Shown: piece by piece, positions 50,142 to 61,190 of the stretch
How positions within the stretch are numbered: position 1 is the stretch's first letter
Layout: each line of letters starts with the position of its first letter
Assembly: GCF_000956175.1 (NCBI RefSeq)
Contig: NZ_CP011070.1
Location: forward strand, 1-64,000
From: Nitrosopumilus adriaticus
GTDB lineage: Archaea; Thermoproteota; Nitrososphaeria; Nitrososphaerales; Nitrosopumilaceae
Direction of reading: 5' to 3'
Length of the DNA: 64,000 nt
The notes under the pieces: generated by a model
Told to the model about the DNA's origin: nothing
What the model saw: the letters and a program-made list of their open reading frames with translations, nothing else
The model's database searches: none
Translations under genes and position numbers: made by a program

Positions 50142-51062
50142 GTGTTAGAAAATTATTCAAATGATTATGATGTCAAGTGTGAACTAGATACTTGCAAAAC
50201 CTATCCTGCAATAACAGATTCTGAAAGAGGAGAAATTGTTTGTGGGGGTTGCGGTCTTATTCTAGTGCAAAACATGTCTGACGCATCATATGAAAGCAAC
50301 GGTTACACTCAGGAAGACTTTATGAAGTTAGCAAGAACAGGTCCTGCAACATCATTAACAATGAATGATAAAGGATTATCAACTGTAATTGGTACCAATA
50401 AAGATTCTACTGGAAAAGCATTATCCAACAAAACAAAATATGAATTCAACAGACTACGAACATGGGATCAAAGAAGTAAGTCAAGAAAGACTGCTGCATT
50501 AAGCAAGGCCTTTACATTACTTCACGGAATGAAAACAAAGTTAGGAATACCAGATAATGTTGTTGAAAATGCTGCCTATATTTACAGAAAAACAGTTAAT
50601 GCAAAATTAACTAGAGGACGAACAATGGTTTCATTGGTTTCAGCCTCCCTGTATGCAGCATGTAGAGAAAATAATATCCCCAGAACATTAGACGATGTTG
50701 CTGAGGCTGGAAATGTTGAAAGAAGAATACTTTCCCGAGATTTGAGAACCATAATCAAAAAGCTTGAATTGAATCTAAATCAATACGACACTTCATCATT
50801 TATCTCAAAAATTTCAAACAATATGAATCTGAAAGAAAAGACCAAACGAGATGCATTTGAGATTTTAAAAAGATGTGAGAAAGAAGACATTACTGCTGGA
50901 AAGCATCCAGTAGCACAAGCTGCTGCTTCGTTATACCTTGCATGTATAATGAATGGTGAAAGAATTAGTCAAAAGAAATTTTCAGTAGAATCTGGAGTAA
51001 GCGATGTTACAATTAGAAACAGAGCTGTATTGATAAAGAAAACATTAAAGCTTAATGAGTAA
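50142..51062 (+). CDS. divergent TFB-type transcription factor
   Basis: 306 residues from GTG 50142; TATA-like tttataat (50116-50123) fits a leaderless start there, and the TTG at 50130 is less likely. Zinc ribbon KCELDTCKTYPAIT...VCGGCG: the first pair is spaced C-x4-C instead of the usual C-x2-C. Two cyclin-like repeats (about 105-200 and 205-300) keep SLVSASLYAACRENNIPR and AQAASLYLACIMNGE. The B-reader segment differs from the main TFB. Probably an alternative TFB directing a subset of promoters, as gene families in this phylum suggest. Confidence 0.88.
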   Translation: MLENYSNDYDVKCELDTCKTYPAITDSERGEIVCGGCGLILVQNMSDASYESNGYTQEDFMKLARTGPATSLTMNDKGLSTVIGTNKDSTGKALSNKTKYEFNRLRTWDQRSKSRKTAALSKAFTLLHGMKTKLGIPDNVVENAAYIYRKTVNAKLTRGRTMVSLVSASLYAACRENNIPRTLDDVAEAGNVERRILSRDLRTIIKKLELNLNQYDTSSFISKISNNMNLKEKTKRDAFEILKRCEKEDITAGKHPVAQAAASLYLACIMNGERISQKKFSVESGVSDVTIRNRAVLIKKTLKLNE

Positions 51063-51069
51063 AGCATTC

Positions 51070-51097
51070 AAAAAAATCCTACAAGTTGATTGTAGGA
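51070..51097 (-). terminator. hairpin plus T-run terminator on the minus strand
   Basis: TCCTACAA (51077-51084) pairs with TTGTAGGA (51090-51097) over a 5-base loop. On the minus strand the stem is followed by seven T (51076-51070). It ends the gene 51079-51516 and includes its stop codon TAG. Confidence 0.6.
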
Positions 51098-51516
51098 GAA
51101 AATATTTTTTCAAATAATACATCTTTTAGTCTATTTGCCAAATCCATGATTACACGTATTTGCTCCATTGTAATTTCTTTAAGACTTGTAATAGTATCAT
51201 TTAGTTCTGTTATTTGTTCTTGTAATCTAGTCTTTTCATTTTTTAGTGCAGATATATCTCCTTGAAGATTGGTGATTTGTTCTTTTAGTTTATCATTTTC
51301 TTCAGTTAATCGTTTTATTTTTTCAGAGTCAGATTCTTCTGGGAATGGTGATGGTGCAGGTGCAGGTTCTGGCATACGAATAGGTTCTGGTTCTGGTGAA
51401 GGTTCTGGCATTTTAGGTGGTTTGGGCTCTTGTTCTGTTTCTTCAATTGCAAAAACGAGTGTCATGCTTGTCAGTAGAATCATTATAGTTATACCAAAAA
51501 TTAGACTATCTTTCAT
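51079..51516 (-). CDS. secreted coiled-coil protein with Pro/Glu-rich linker
   Basis: 145 residues: signal peptide (SLIFGITIMILLTSMTLVFA), a Pro/Glu repeat linker (KPPKMPEPSPEPEPIRMPEP, about 32-60), a heptad coiled coil (LTEENDKLKEQITNLQGDIS, about 68-115) and a short end. Likely forms extracellular trimers or dimers. Unknown function. Confidence 0.7.
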   Translation of the reverse strand: MKDSLIFGITIMILLTSMTLVFAIEETEQEPKPPKMPEPSPEPEPIRMPEPAPAPSPFPEESDSEKIKRLTEENDKLKEQITNLQGDISALKNEKTRLQEQITELNDTITSLKEITMEQIRVIMDLANRLKDVLFEKIFSPTINL

Positions 51517-51587
51517 TTTTTCTCATACAGACTAGAATAATTTTGTATTTGAATATGATTACTAATCTCTAATAATGAAAAAGAGAG

Positions 51588-51806
51588 TTATTTGTAGAAA
51601 TCAGGCTCTTGATCTTTCTTTTGTTTAGGAAGATCTTCCATTACTGCTTGAACTACTTCGTTGTGGTTGTATGTTAGGTGTCGAAGAAACTTTGCTGATT
51701 CATCTGCTCTAGTTTTTTCATCAGCAAATAACATCTCAGGACTACTCAATTCTGCCATCATAGTATTGCACTCTTGGCACGGATTAAAGTCAAGATACAG
51801 TTTCAT
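51588..51806 (-). CDS. hypothetical protein (72 aa)
   Basis: 72 residues with one C-x2-C pair near the start (NPCQEC, 8-13), charged helices and no membrane segment. RHLTYNHNEVVQAVMEDL may be a helix pair. It lies 30 bases downstream of the Cdc48 gene's end on the same strand. Not recognised. Confidence 0.55.
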   Translation of the reverse strand: MKLYLDFNPCQECNTMMAELSSPEMLFADEKTRADESAKFLRHLTYNHNEVVQAVMEDLPKQKKDQEPDFYK

Positions 51807-51836
51807 TGATTTGTCTCATCACCCTTAGTATTTAGA

Positions 51837-53990
<2,154 letters not shown>

Positions 53991-54018
53991 ATCATTTCCT
54001 CAAAAATTTAGGAGGGGT

Positions 54019-54519
54019 TTATTCAACCTCCACCGTTTTGCCTTTTGGTTTTTCTTCTTCAATTAGTTTGAAGAGTATTTCCAAAACTCCATTTTTGTAA
54101 GTAGCCTTTGCAGAGTTCTCATCAATTTTTTGTTGAACTGGAACTTTAACATGATATTTCTTTTGATCATGTTCTGCAGAGAGATCTACAGTTTTGTTTT
54201 CAACTACAATTTTGACATCAGTTTTTTCTACTCCTGGCATCTCAGCTATGAGTTTTACTACTTTTTCTTTTTCATCGACTATAGTATCGACTATTGGTTC
54301 TCTTGTATCAGAAGTTGGGAGAAGGCCTGGTTTGACATTTCCATACTCCTTTACAACGGGCTTTCCATCTGGACCAACGGTCATTGTATATCCATAATAA
54401 AATGGACCAGAGGTAGAACCATTACCCTTGAATTCCTCAAAAATGTCATCTATATCAAAAAAAGAGTTCGACATTCTCTTGAAGATTCTATCAAATTCAC
54501 TATCAAAGAACATTGTCAT
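54019..54519 (-). CDS. hsp20: Hsp20-family small heat-shock protein
   Basis: About 166 residues (ATG 54519; other starts at GTG 54525 and ATG 54513). N-terminal amphipathic part (FFDSEFDRIFKRMSNSFFDI), an alpha-crystallin domain (about 70-160: LIAEMPGVEKTDVKIVVENK, KATYKNGVLEILFK) and a C-terminal tail. GVLEILF is the consensus strand of the family. Molecular chaperone that holds unfolded proteins. TATA box at 54551-54559 with an inverted repeat beside it. Confidence 0.9.
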   Translation of the reverse strand: MTMFFDSEFDRIFKRMSNSFFDIDDIFEEFKGNGSTSGPFYYGYTMTVGPDGKPVVKEYGNVKPGLLPTSDTREPIVDTIVDEKEKVVKLIAEMPGVEKTDVKIVVENKTVDLSAEHDQKKYHVKVPVQQKIDENSAKATYKNGVLEILFKLIEEEKPKGKTVEVE

Positions 54520-54535
54520 ATTCACCTATATTATG

Positions 54536-54552
54536 TAATGTATATGACATTA
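54536..54552. promoter_or_regulatory. inverted repeat beside the hsp20 TATA box
   Basis: TAATGT-ATATG-ACATTA lies just downstream of, and touching, the TATA box TATATAAAG (54551-54559, read from the other strand) of the hsp20-cdc48 operon. Position suits a heat-shock repressor. The site belongs to no named consensus I can recall. Confidence 0.4.
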
Positions 54553-54638
54553 TATAAAGATTATTGTGATTTCTTTGATTTCTTACATAATCCTATTATA
54601 ACTGACATACTATAATAATTTTAATGAGATCTGCAAGC

Positions 54639-55289
54639 ATGTCAATACCTGAGGTTGTAAGGGAGATCATTACTAGAAATCGCTCGATTTATGACTGCAT
54701 GAAAATGGATTTGATAAATTATACAGCATTAGCTGTAAAGATTCAACCAGAGATTGAGAAGATTCTTGGGAATTCAGTCAACCTCAATACAGTTGTAGTT
54801 GCAATCAAGAGGTATGCAGATTCATTTGAGATTAAAGAAGAGGTAAGAGATGAATCAGTTTTGAAAAATGCTAGATTGGCATTAACTGATGGAATTATGG
54901 ACATAAAATTTTCAGTTAAAGAATCAGATGGTATGGATCCTATGGCTATTTTAGATAAATTCTCAAAGGTTACAAACAATTATGAGTTTTTTAGATTATC
55001 TGACTCTTTTAGATTCCTTACAGAAGATTTAGAGGACATCAGACAAATTTTCAGCAATGTATCAAGCAGAGATGATATGTTCAGTACAGGTCTTGCAAAG
55101 ATTAGAATCTCAATACCTAATACACAAAACCAATCAGATGTAGTCTCTTATGTTGCTGAAGTATTACATGAAAATGGAATTGAGCTTGTAAATGCATTTT
55201 TCAGCCAAGATAGTATTATTATAATTTTAAATGAAAAAGATGCATCAAAGGCTTATGAGATATTACATTCAGATATTATGAGAACTTGA
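54639..55289 (+). CDS. ACT-domain regulatory protein with helical DNA-binding-like N-terminus
   Basis: 216 residues from ATG 54639; the TATA-like actataataa (54608-54617) is about 26 bases upstream, so ATG 54624 is less likely. The first part (SIPEVVREIITRNRSIYDCM) resembles archaeal helix-turn-helix regulators; the C-terminal half (about 145-212) reads like an ACT domain (AKIRISIPNTQNQSDVVSYV, NGIELVNAFFSQDSIIIIL). Probably a cytoplasmic regulator sensing an amino acid. Ligand unknown. Confidence 0.65.
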   Translation: MSIPEVVREIITRNRSIYDCMKMDLINYTALAVKIQPEIEKILGNSVNLNTVVVAIKRYADSFEIKEEVRDESVLKNARLALTDGIMDIKFSVKESDGMDPMAILDKFSKVTNNYEFFRLSDSFRFLTEDLEDIRQIFSNVSSRDDMFSTGLAKIRISIPNTQNQSDVVSYVAEVLHENGIELVNAFFSQDSIIIILNEKDASKAYEILHSDIMRT

Positions 55290-55361
55290 AAAGTTGTGAA
55301 TAACCCCATTTAAGATATTGATCTCATAGGATATATTCAGTAATTTTGAGAGTAGAGGTAA

Positions 55362-56717
55362 ATGGCTCGAAATAAGAAAAAGGTGGTTATTTTAGGTGGG
55401 GGTTTTGCTGGCCTTGAATGCACTAGAAAATTAGAGAATTATTTTAAGAATGATTCAGAAATTGAGATTGTTTTAGTAAGTGAGGATAATTTCTTGCTTT
55501 TTACACCGATGTTGCCTCAGGTAGCATCAGGAATGATTGAAACTAGACATATTGTAATGCCAATTAGAACAATTACAAAAAAAGCAGTTTTTTATGAAGG
55601 TAGAGTCAAAAACATTGATCCATATGGAAAGATTGTAAATTTATGGGGAAGTAGAGACAAAAGAGGAATTTCAATTCATTATGATTTTTTAGTAGTTGCA
55701 TTAGGTAGTGAAACCAACTTTTTTGGAATGAGTGATCTTGAAAAAAATGCATATCAAATGAAGACACTCAATGATGCAGTAATTGTGAGAAATAGAATAA
55801 TCGATATGCTCGAACAGGCTGAAAATGAAACTAATCCAATTTTAAAGAAAAGTCTACTTACATTTGTTATTGTAGGTGGGGGTTTTGCAGGAATTGAAAC
55901 AGCAGGAGAATTAATAGATCTTCTTATGGATGTAAGAAAATATTATCCAAATATCAAAAAAGAAGACATCCGTGTAATTGTTTTAGAAGCATTACCAAAT
56001 ATTTTACCTGGATTTAGTGAAAGTCTAGCAAAATTTGCACAAGAAAAATTAGTTGGACATGGTGTTGAGATAAAGCTTCAGACAGCTGTAACGAGTTTTA
56101 ATGGAGATGAGGTTATGATTAAAAGATTAGATGTCGATAAGGATGCAATAGATGATTCAATAGTCAGTTCCATACAATCTAAAACTGTAATTTGGACTGC
56201 TGGGGTAACACCAGTTAATACAATCAAAAGATCATTATTCAAAACAGACAAAGGAAAAATTATTGTTGATGATACTTTAGAAGTAGTTGATTTTCCAGGT
56301 GTTTTTGCAATAGGAGATTGTGCTTTATTTTTAGATCCTAAAACTCAAAGACCTTTTGCACCTACTGCTCAAATTGCAGAAGCTCAGGCAAAGGTTGCAG
56401 CTAAAAATCTTTATTCATTAATTAAAAATGAAGAAAAAACAAAATTTGTTTATGAATCTAAAGGCCAGATGGCAATAATTGGAAAAAGAACAGGGATTGC
56501 AAACTTTTTGGGAATGAATATTCACGGTATTGTAGCATGGCTTCTTTGGAGAAATGTTTACTTGTCAAAAATACCTACATGGGATAAGCGTTTTAGAGTA
56601 TTTCTTGATTGGACAGCAGATATTTTCTTTGATAGAGATATTTCCAGATTAAAATTCATGAGACGCGAGCCAGAAAAAGAATATAAAGTTCTTGATGAAG
56701 TAGATGACGTTTGGTAA
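55362..56717 (+). CDS. ndh: type II NADH dehydrogenase-like FAD oxidoreductase
   Basis: 451 residues with two Rossmann motifs: VVILGGGFAGLECTRKL (about 8-24, FAD) and VIVGGGFAGIETAGEL (about 171-186, NADH). GVFAIGDCALF (about 310-320) is the conserved FAD end motif. The C-terminal helices (AWLLWRNVYLSKIPTWDKRF) are typical of the membrane-surface part of NDH-2. It would pass electrons from NAD(P)H to quinone without pumping protons. TATA-like ggatatattc upstream and a GAGGT close to the start. Confidence 0.9.
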   Translation: MARNKKKVVILGGGFAGLECTRKLENYFKNDSEIEIVLVSEDNFLLFTPMLPQVASGMIETRHIVMPIRTITKKAVFYEGRVKNIDPYGKIVNLWGSRDKRGISIHYDFLVVALGSETNFFGMSDLEKNAYQMKTLNDAVIVRNRIIDMLEQAENETNPILKKSLLTFVIVGGGFAGIETAGELIDLLMDVRKYYPNIKKEDIRVIVLEALPNILPGFSESLAKFAQEKLVGHGVEIKLQTAVTSFNGDEVMIKRLDVDKDAIDDSIVSSIQSKTVIWTAGVTPVNTIKRSLFKTDKGKIIVDDTLEVVDFPGVFAIGDCALFLDPKTQRPFAPTAQIAEAQAKVAAKNLYSLIKNEEKTKFVYESKGQMAIIGKRTGIANFLGMNIHGIVAWLLWRNVYLSKIPTWDKRFRVFLDWTADIFFDRDISRLKFMRREPEKEYKVLDEVDDVW

Positions 56718-56759
56718 TTCAAAAATTTATTTTTAAAAATTAAGAAATCAAACTAGAAT

Positions 56760-58316
56760 TTACAAAAATTTTCTTTTCAAGCCATACACAATGATTGTAG
56801 GTGCCATAAAGTACATACCCATATTCATTACAATTATTCCAATACCATATCCTAACATTTCTTCTTCAGAATCAATATCTACATAATTTAGAATTGATAA
56901 AGATGATAGCATTGGTGTAATTGAGATTTTTACTACTTCTTTGAAAATAGAATTTTCTCTTTCATAATCAGCTATTATTGGAGAAAAGGAATAGTATAGT
57001 TGGTTGAATCCTGTCATAAATGTAGTTCCAGATTTAGTTGATAATATTGTACCGTCTCTAAGTTCCCTTAATTGTTGAACTTGTGGTGCAAGTTCAGAAC
57101 CATATGTTGCAGTTGCAATTAAGCAACCACCACCTTCTTGATTATCACTAGTTTCTGTAGAAGAAGTGTTGGTATCTTTTGATTCAGATAAAATTTTAAA
57201 AGAATCAACAGTCTCCTCAAATCTTGGGAGTTGAGAATCAAATTCATTCATTCCATTACTATACGAAAGAGAGTAAAATTTTTCAGTGCCATAAACCATA
57301 ATTTCTCTAAATTTAACATTGTAACTTTGACCATTTGATGAAAAAGTTCCTTCTGCATCAATTGCAAAAGCTTCATTTCCATGTACAGTAATTTTTTCTT
57401 GGGAAATGATATTCAGTTCTCCAGATTCAATTACAGGTTTTATTGTATCCATTTTTTCAGAAATTAGGTCATCAAGACTTCTTTGATTAGTTTGTTGAAC
57501 TGTTAAAGAAATGACTGGGTTAATCTCTCCTATTTTTGGTCCTACGGCAACTACATCAGGAGAGTTTGGTTGGGTCTTATCAGGTTGTTGTAATAACCAA
57601 CCTTCAGGTGCACTAAATGCAATACCATGTTCAACACTTTCATATTTTTGATTACCAGGTGATGGGGATGCAATGGATTGTGTTCGTTCTGGTTCTGATA
57701 ACATCATTAAATTTGGAACATCAGCTTCATTTACAATTGTAACTTTTGTAATTTTAACTTCTTCAGGATCTATTGGTCTATCATTTGCATCTGTTTGAAC
57801 TTCAGCAATTTTATCAAGGGTTTCAAAGCTTTCTTCAGTAACTAGTCTGCCAAATACAGTATATTGTTCATCAAGAAAGTTAGAATCTTTGTGAACTATA
57901 AAAAATTGTGAACCTCCACTATTTGGATCAGCAGATCTTGCCATTGAAACAATCCCACGATTATGTTTTATTGTATTAAATTCTGCATCTACTCTTTCAT
58001 CAGGGCCTCCCATTCCCCATGTGTTTGGATCACCATCGACAGTGTTTGGATCACCGCCCTGAATCATAAAACCTGGAATAATTCTATGAAAGAGAGTTTC
58101 ATCATAATAACCGCTTGAAGATAATTTGATAAAATTTTCAACATGTTTTGGTGCATCGTCATAGAAAAATCCAATAGCAATTTTTCCTAAATTAGTTTCT
58201 AAAATAACAATTGGGTTTGTAAGATTATGATAGTCAACAGAAATTTGAGCAAATGCCTGATTTCCAAAACTTACTAATAATAAAGACATAGTCATTATCA
58301 GAAATATTTTATTCAA
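56760..58316 (-). CDS. secreted cyclophilin with PsbP-like domain and CFI-box C-terminus
   Basis: 518 residues: signal peptide (KIFLIMTMSLLLVSFGNQAFA), a cyclophilin-type peptidyl-prolyl isomerase domain (about 35-200: HRIIPGFMIQGGDP, ANDRP), a PsbP/DUF-like middle domain (about 225-375), and a CFI-box segment GGCLIATATYGSELAPQVQQ (about 396-415) followed by two membrane helices to the C-terminus. This architecture places the isomerase outside the membrane, probably for folding exported proteins. CFI-box C-termini are a feature of these archaea, known from family knowledge. Confidence 0.86.
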   Translation of the reverse strand: MNKIFLIMTMSLLLVSFGNQAFAQISVDYHNLTNPIVILETNLGKIAIGFFYDDAPKHVENFIKLSSSGYYDETLFHRIIPGFMIQGGDPNTVDGDPNTWGMGGPDERVDAEFNTIKHNRGIVSMARSADPNSGGSQFFIVHKDSNFLDEQYTVFGRLVTEESFETLDKIAEVQTDANDRPIDPEEVKITKVTIVNEADVPNLMMLSEPERTQSIASPSPGNQKYESVEHGIAFSAPEGWLLQQPDKTQPNSPDVVAVGPKIGEINPVISLTVQQTNQRSLDDLISEKMDTIKPVIESGELNIISQEKITVHGNEAFAIDAEGTFSSNGQSYNVKFREIMVYGTEKFYSLSYSNGMNEFDSQLPRFEETVDSFKILSESKDTNTSSTETSDNQEGGGCLIATATYGSELAPQVQQLRELRDGTILSTKSGTTFMTGFNQLYYSFSPIIADYERENSIFKEVVKISITPMLSSLSILNYVDIDSEEEMLGYGIGIIVMNMGMYFMAPTIIVYGLKRKFL

Positions 58317-58389
58317 TATTTTTTTTCAAAACGGCTTACATAAAAGCTAATTGTATTAGTTTTTAACAACCTCAAATAAAATAATCAAT

Positions 58390-58881
58390 ATGAACCCTGA
58401 TGAGAAAATTCAGGCACATTTAGTTTCGGTCTGGAGAGAATCTAAAAAGTTCTTTTCTATTGGTGGGAAAGAAGGTATGTTGATTTTAACTGATAAACAT
58501 TTGATGTTTATTCATAAAACAGAGTCCAAAATGAATTGGTGGAAGGCAATTACTCAAAGACAGGTGGTGAATTTTATCAAATCAAAAAACACAATGATTC
58601 GTCATGATGGTTATGATGAAGAAGAATTAATGAATGATGTAGAAGATGTGAGGAATGTTGAGTTATCATTTGATGATATTTCCAGTATTAGTTATGAGGA
58701 AAAGGATTGGGGAAGTCCATTATTGATAGAATATGAAAAAGATGGAAAACAAGAGAAATTTCAGTATTCAATTGCTCAAGATTGGGTAAAATATCCAGTA
58801 AAAGAGCCTATGAAATACATGAAGGTTGATTGGAAACCATTTGTGCAATATATTAAAGAAAGGCAAAAATTTACAAAATAA
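58390..58881 (+). CDS. PH-like (GRAM-type) hypothetical protein
   Basis: 163 residues, cytoplasmic. GKEGMLILTDKHLMFIHKTE, a strongly beta section and DDISSISYEEKDWGSPLLIE are arranged as in bacterial PH-like or GRAM domains, which bind lipids or proteins. It precedes cbiE with 2 bases between them. Function unknown. Confidence 0.65.
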   Translation: MNPDEKIQAHLVSVWRESKKFFSIGGKEGMLILTDKHLMFIHKTESKMNWWKAITQRQVVNFIKSKNTMIRHDGYDEEELMNDVEDVRNVELSFDDISSISYEEKDWGSPLLIEYEKDGKQEKFQYSIAQDWVKYPVKEPMKYMKVDWKPFVQYIKERQKFTK

Positions 58882-58883
58882 AA

Positions 58884-59600
58884 TTGGGAAAAATTTTTGC
58901 TGTTGGTGTTGGGCCTGGTTCTCCAAAATATGTAACTGAGATTGTTAAGGAGATTATTCAGAATTGTGATGTATTAATTGGATACAAATACACGTTAAAA
59001 ACAATAGAGCACCTCATTGAAGGAAAAGAAGTTTATGAAATTACCATGAATGATCAAGAAAAATCCTATCAAGAAATTCTTCCAAAACTCGGTGATAGAA
59101 AATTAGTGATTCCATTTACTGGTGATGTTAATTTTTCAGAATCAGAAGTGGTAGATAGGTTAATTGAAATTTTTGGCAAAGTGGAAATCATTCCAGGAAT
59201 TAGTTCAATTCAAGTTGCTGCATCAAGGGCTCAAGTTCCTTTAGATAAATCCAAAGTAATTACAATGCATGTTACAACTCCAATTGAAGATAAAAAATTA
59301 GAATTGCAAAAAGCTTTGATTGATGGTTTTAGTGTAATTTTAGTTCCAAGGCCTTGGCCAAAACAACCAGACAAACACTTTATGCCATCAGAGATTGCAA
59401 TTTATCTCAGAAAAAATAATTTTGATACTAGTAAAATTAAAGTTCATGTTTATGAGGCTATAACAACTGAAAATGAAACAAGTTTCGAAGGAACAGTAAA
59501 AAACTTGGAAGGAAAAGAATTTTCTGACTTGTCAGTTATGGTTTTCAATCAAACGAGTTTAGATTCGTATATGAATTATAGATGGCAATGGGAAAATTAA
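58884..59600 (+). CDS. cbiE: cobalt-precorrin-7 C5-methyltransferase
   Basis: 238 residues, TTG start. IFAVGVGPGSPKYVTEIVKE (about 4-23), GYKYTLKTIE, FTGDVNFSESEVVDRL and IIPGISSIQVAASRAQVP (about 106-123) match CbiE. It methylates C-5 of the ring; CbiT at 18304-18894 acts at C-15. The two are fused in some organisms and 40 kb apart here. The end overlaps the cupredoxin-like gene by 4 bases. Confidence 0.9.
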   Translation: MGKIFAVGVGPGSPKYVTEIVKEIIQNCDVLIGYKYTLKTIEHLIEGKEVYEITMNDQEKSYQEILPKLGDRKLVIPFTGDVNFSESEVVDRLIEIFGKVEIIPGISSIQVAASRAQVPLDKSKVITMHVTTPIEDKKLELQKALIDGFSVILVPRPWPKQPDKHFMPSEIAIYLRKNNFDTSKIKVHVYEAITTENETSFEGTVKNLEGKEFSDLSVMVFNQTSLDSYMNYRWQWEN

Positions 59601-60493
59601 TTTCCCAAGTTTTGGCCTTTACCTAAAACTAAACTATCTGAAGTTGGAAACACGTATGCTACAATCTTCATCCAAGTGTAATCAGGATCATACAATCTAT
59701 AAAATCCTGCATTCTCAAATGTAATGTTTATTGATTCACCTGGAGCTATAATACCAGTTGAAATTCTTCCATCAGATTCAAAAGGATTGTGTCGGTCACC
59801 ATAGTTTTCTTTTCCACTAAGAATACTATGAGATGCTACATCATCATTTACAATAGTTATAGTTGCACCTGGTGCCACTGAAATTCTATCATTAGAAAAG
59901 AATCTTAAATTAATTGCAGAGTTAACACCTGGAGTAATATCATCAGCTGTTTTTAATGCAGATGAGCCTTTAAGAATATGAATAGTTAGATTTTCGGATT
60001 GTTTTGTCTCTGTAGAAACTGGGGAAATTTTAGAGAGTTTGGATAATTTAGTAGTATAAAGTATTTTGTAACTATCATCTGTAGTTGTAATTCTTCCAGT
60101 AAATCCATAGACTGATGCATCTTTGCTTTCTTCAACTAATCTTCCAAAGAAGCTAATTGAAGTATCAAATCCATTTGAACTTTCTATATTTCCATTAATT
60201 CTAACATATTGACCTTCACGTAAGAATTTTCCATTTAGTTTAGAGATTGTAAATTCTTCGTTATCTAATGTTACAAATCCATCTTCAATAATAAAATTAA
60301 TTGTACTTCCACTTTGTTTTTGAGAAGATAGCCCCAAATCAATTTCAGATGTTCTAATTGATTCTTCAGTAACAGCAAATCCAGATCCTTCTAAAAGGAA
60401 TGCTTGATTTTCAGAAATTTCAGCAAATGATTCATTTATGAAATATCCTGATGAAAATACAAGTAATGGTAATAGAAATAGAAGTGCTTTCAT
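59597..60493 (-). CDS. secreted cupredoxin-like protein lacking copper ligands
   Basis: 298 residues: signal peptide (residues 1-24), a beta-rich central part (about 40-165), and a C-terminal cupredoxin fold (about 195-290). In copper-binding members the loop reads G-x-Y-x-Y-x-C-x-x-H-P-x-M. Here GFYRLYDPDYTWM (263-275) keeps Gly, Tyr and Met275, but the Cys is Asp269 and the His is Tyr272. His222 (VASHSI) is kept. It probably cannot hold a type 1 copper and may act structurally or bind another metal. These archaea otherwise use many copper proteins. Confidence 0.78.
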   Translation of the reverse strand: MKALLFLLPLLVFSSGYFINESFAEISENQAFLLEGSGFAVTEESIRTSEIDLGLSSQKQSGSTINFIIEDGFVTLDNEEFTISKLNGKFLREGQYVRINGNIESSNGFDTSISFFGRLVEESKDASVYGFTGRITTTDDSYKILYTTKLSKLSKISPVSTETKQSENLTIHILKGSSALKTADDITPGVNSAINLRFFSNDRISVAPGATITIVNDDVASHSILSGKENYGDRHNPFESDGRISTGIIAPGESINITFENAGFYRLYDPDYTWMKIVAYVFPTSDSLVLGKGQNLGN

Positions 60494-60577
60494 GATTAAT
60501 TTCTCTTTTAATTTGGTTTATAATTTGCTACTAAATTATTTTAGACATATTAGGCAAAACCAAATTTGTATGAAAAA

Positions 60578-61114
60578 TTAGAATCCAGGTAGCTTAAAAC
60601 CTTCTTGTTGAGCTAATTCTATCATATAAAATTCAAGATATCCTCCTGCTAAAAGAAGTCCAATTACAACTCCAATTTCTATTGCAGTTGGTTTGATAAA
60701 TGATGTGAGATTGACTTTTTTAGTTATTGCTCTAATCAAGATAAAACTTCTAGAAATCCCTAAAGAGTAGGCTACAAGTTCCATCAAACCAAATGGGGAT
60801 AAGAAAAGAATTGTAAGTGGAGGAACATCTGCCAGAATTGGAGCAGTGGTAGCAATTGCTGCAAAAGCATATCCAGTAGACCAAGCAGAGAATAGTCCCC
60901 ATGCTACTCCAAAACCGGGAATAAACATGGGTAATGCAATAGTAGTGTTATGTGTAAAGATTCCAAATGCATCAATATCTAATACTAATTTCTCAAATTC
61001 AGACATGAACATTTTAGCTTCTTCATCACCTACAGTTGAAAAAGATCCAATCTGATAAGCCGAAGCGAAAATTATTAGAAATATAAAAAATGTTATAATT
61101 CGAATTTTATTCAT
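60578..61114 (-). CDS. SpoIIM/DUF95-like membrane protein
   Basis: 178 residues with about five membrane helices. IFTHNTTIALPMFIPGFGVA (about 53-72), the segment LSPFGLMELVAYSLGISRSF and GVVIGLLLAGGYLEFYMIEL are the usual SpoIIM family landmarks. Role in archaea unknown; relatives take part in membrane remodelling or transport. It precedes the cupredoxin-like gene by 84 bases in the same direction. Confidence 0.82.
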   Translation of the reverse strand: MNKIRIITFFIFLIIFASAYQIGSFSTVGDEEAKMFMSEFEKLVLDIDAFGIFTHNTTIALPMFIPGFGVAWGLFSAWSTGYAFAAIATTAPILADVPPLTILFLSPFGLMELVAYSLGISRSFILIRAITKKVNLTSFIKPTAIEIGVVIGLLLAGGYLEFYMIELAQQEGFKLPGF

Positions 61115-61190
61115 ATTGGCATTGATTACGAATGATATTTGAGGGTTAGTGTGGGCGCAGATTTAATTAAACCAGATAATATTTTTGTAT

